DNA of 64,000 nucleotides from Comamonas koreensis (GTDB lineage: Bacteria > Pseudomonadota > Gammaproteobacteria > Burkholderiales > Burkholderiaceae_C): NCBI RefSeq assembly GCF_014076495.1, contig NZ_CP043575.1, positions 2,170,001 to 2,234,000 on the forward strand, written 5' to 3'. The position numbers and the translations under genes are program-made. Below the pieces are notes generated by a model that ran no database searches, had not been told where the DNA came from, and was given only the letters and a program-made list of their open reading frames with translations. Below are positions 63,547-64,000 of the stretch, piece after piece (position 1 is the stretch's first letter; every line of letters begins with the position of its first letter).

Positions 63547-64000
63547 GCGTTGCGATGTCGGATGTTCTAGACACCCGCACTGCGGGCTTGCTGCCGCTGC
63601 CGGCGCTCTACGAGACGCTGTTGGCCCAGGCGACACGGCGGACCACTGTTTTTGAAGGCCAGACTGTGGTCTGGCATAGCTGGGGCGAGCGCCGACCTGG
63701 CACGCTGCCCTTGGTGATGCTCCATGGCGGCAGCGGCAGCTGGACCCACTGGATCCGCAATATCGATGCGCTGCTCGCCCAAGGCTATGAACTCTGGCTG
63801 CCCGATCTGCCGGGCTTTGGCGACTCCGACCCGCCAGCGGTGGGTACCGACGCCGATGCCATGCTCGCGCCCTTGCATGCCGGCATGGCGCAGCTGGATC
63901 TGCTGCCTTGCCAGCTGATGGGTTTCTCCTTTGGCGGTATGACGGCGGCCATGCTGACCGCCGCCTACCCGCAGGCGGTCGAGCGCCTGGTGCTGGTGGG
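63543..64000 (+). CDS. Alpha/beta hydrolase (N-terminal part; runs off window)
   Basis: At least 152 residues of an alpha/beta hydrolase whose end lies beyond the window. HGGSGSWTHWIRNIDALLAQ provides the oxyanion loop, LPDLPGFGDSDPP the strand-4 block, and MGFSFGGMTAAML the nucleophile elbow (Ser in GFSFGG). The catalytic His and Asp are not yet reached. The GTG at 63543 overlaps the aroQ stop (GTGA), with an in-frame ATG at 63555 as alternative. Such coupling suggests co-expression with aroQ, although no functional link is obvious. Confidence 0.8.
   Translation, partial: MSVAMSDVLDTRTAGLLPLPALYETLLAQATRRTTVFEGQTVVWHSWGERRPGTLPLVMLHGGSGSWTHWIRNIDALLAQGYELWLPDLPGFGDSDPPAVGTDADAMLAPLHAGMAQLDLLPCQLMGFSFGGMTAAMLTAAYPQAVERLVLV

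Overview
The window looks like chromosomal DNA of a Comamonadaceae betaproteobacterium, most likely Comamonas or a close relative (Delftia, Acidovorax). The DNA is GC-rich. It carries tandem orphan TctC/Bug-type receptors, an RpoD with a long Ala/Lys-rich N-terminal extension, a RelA with a degenerate HD domain and an endonuclease-type MutL, a combination familiar from Burkholderiales. The assignment rests on gene content and protein resemblance only; no database was searched. Almost all of the window is core or soft-core genome. No prophage, plasmid, rRNA or CRISPR sequence is visible.

Layout. 1-8.4 kb: an edge-truncated M48 membrane protease, gdhA, then a MarR / outer-membrane factor / EmrA / EmrB efflux operon behind a palindromic operator. 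8.4-16.3 kb: mutL, a DedA protein, amiC-tsaE (overlapping) divergent from queG, a GDSL lipoprotein and an AEC carrier. 16.3-20.0 kb: a 268-bp foldable repeat element, two tandem TctC receptors and xerD. 20.1-29.8 kb: a zincin-like protein, an SRAP-like protein lacking its catalytic residues, argE, serB, mfd, ispD, ispF and a GFA-family protein. 29.9-36.8 kb: an EnvZ/OmpR-type pair with a terminator between the genes, bdhA, an alpha/beta hydrolase and relA. 36.8-39.1 kb: tRNA-Val(GAC), a NylB-like serine hydrolase and a stand-alone RNA polymerase alpha-CTD-like protein.

39.2-41.3 kb is the one clearly mobile patch: an IS3-family (IS150-like) element inserted in the loop of a terminator hairpin, then a second, 313-bp copy of the foldable repeat abutting a small hypothetical gene. 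41.6-45.1 kb: CsbD, MgtC, lipocalin, a siderophore-interacting protein behind a Fur-box-like site and a LysE exporter. 45.2-49.1 kb: an anti-sigma-like protein, an ECF sigma factor, a frameshifted secreted protein and a Leu/Ile/Val-type binding protein. 49.3-53.7 kb: a two-gene sodium/solute symporter whose large subunit contains an EF-hand-like loop, an FKBP isomerase, an HxlR-type regulator and fdhD with an 11-bp tandem repeat at its 3' end. 53.8-64 kb: rpoD, dnaG, an acyl-CoA ligase, glnS, a small Pro/Tyr-repeat secreted protein, aroQ and an edge-truncated alpha/beta hydrolase.

How the parts work together. dnaG-rpoD retains part of the macromolecular synthesis operon order. ispD-ispF are consecutive steps of the MEP isoprenoid pathway. 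The marR-OMF-emrA-emrB block encodes a complete tripartite efflux pump with its regulator. ECF sigma and anti-sigma overlap by 4 bp and should form one regulatory unit. No single undescribed defence or biosynthetic system is evident. The most novel-looking signals are the two-copy Y-shaped repeat element with apparent compensatory insertions, the lone alpha-CTD protein, the catalytically depleted SRAP protein, and the IS insertion inside a terminator loop.
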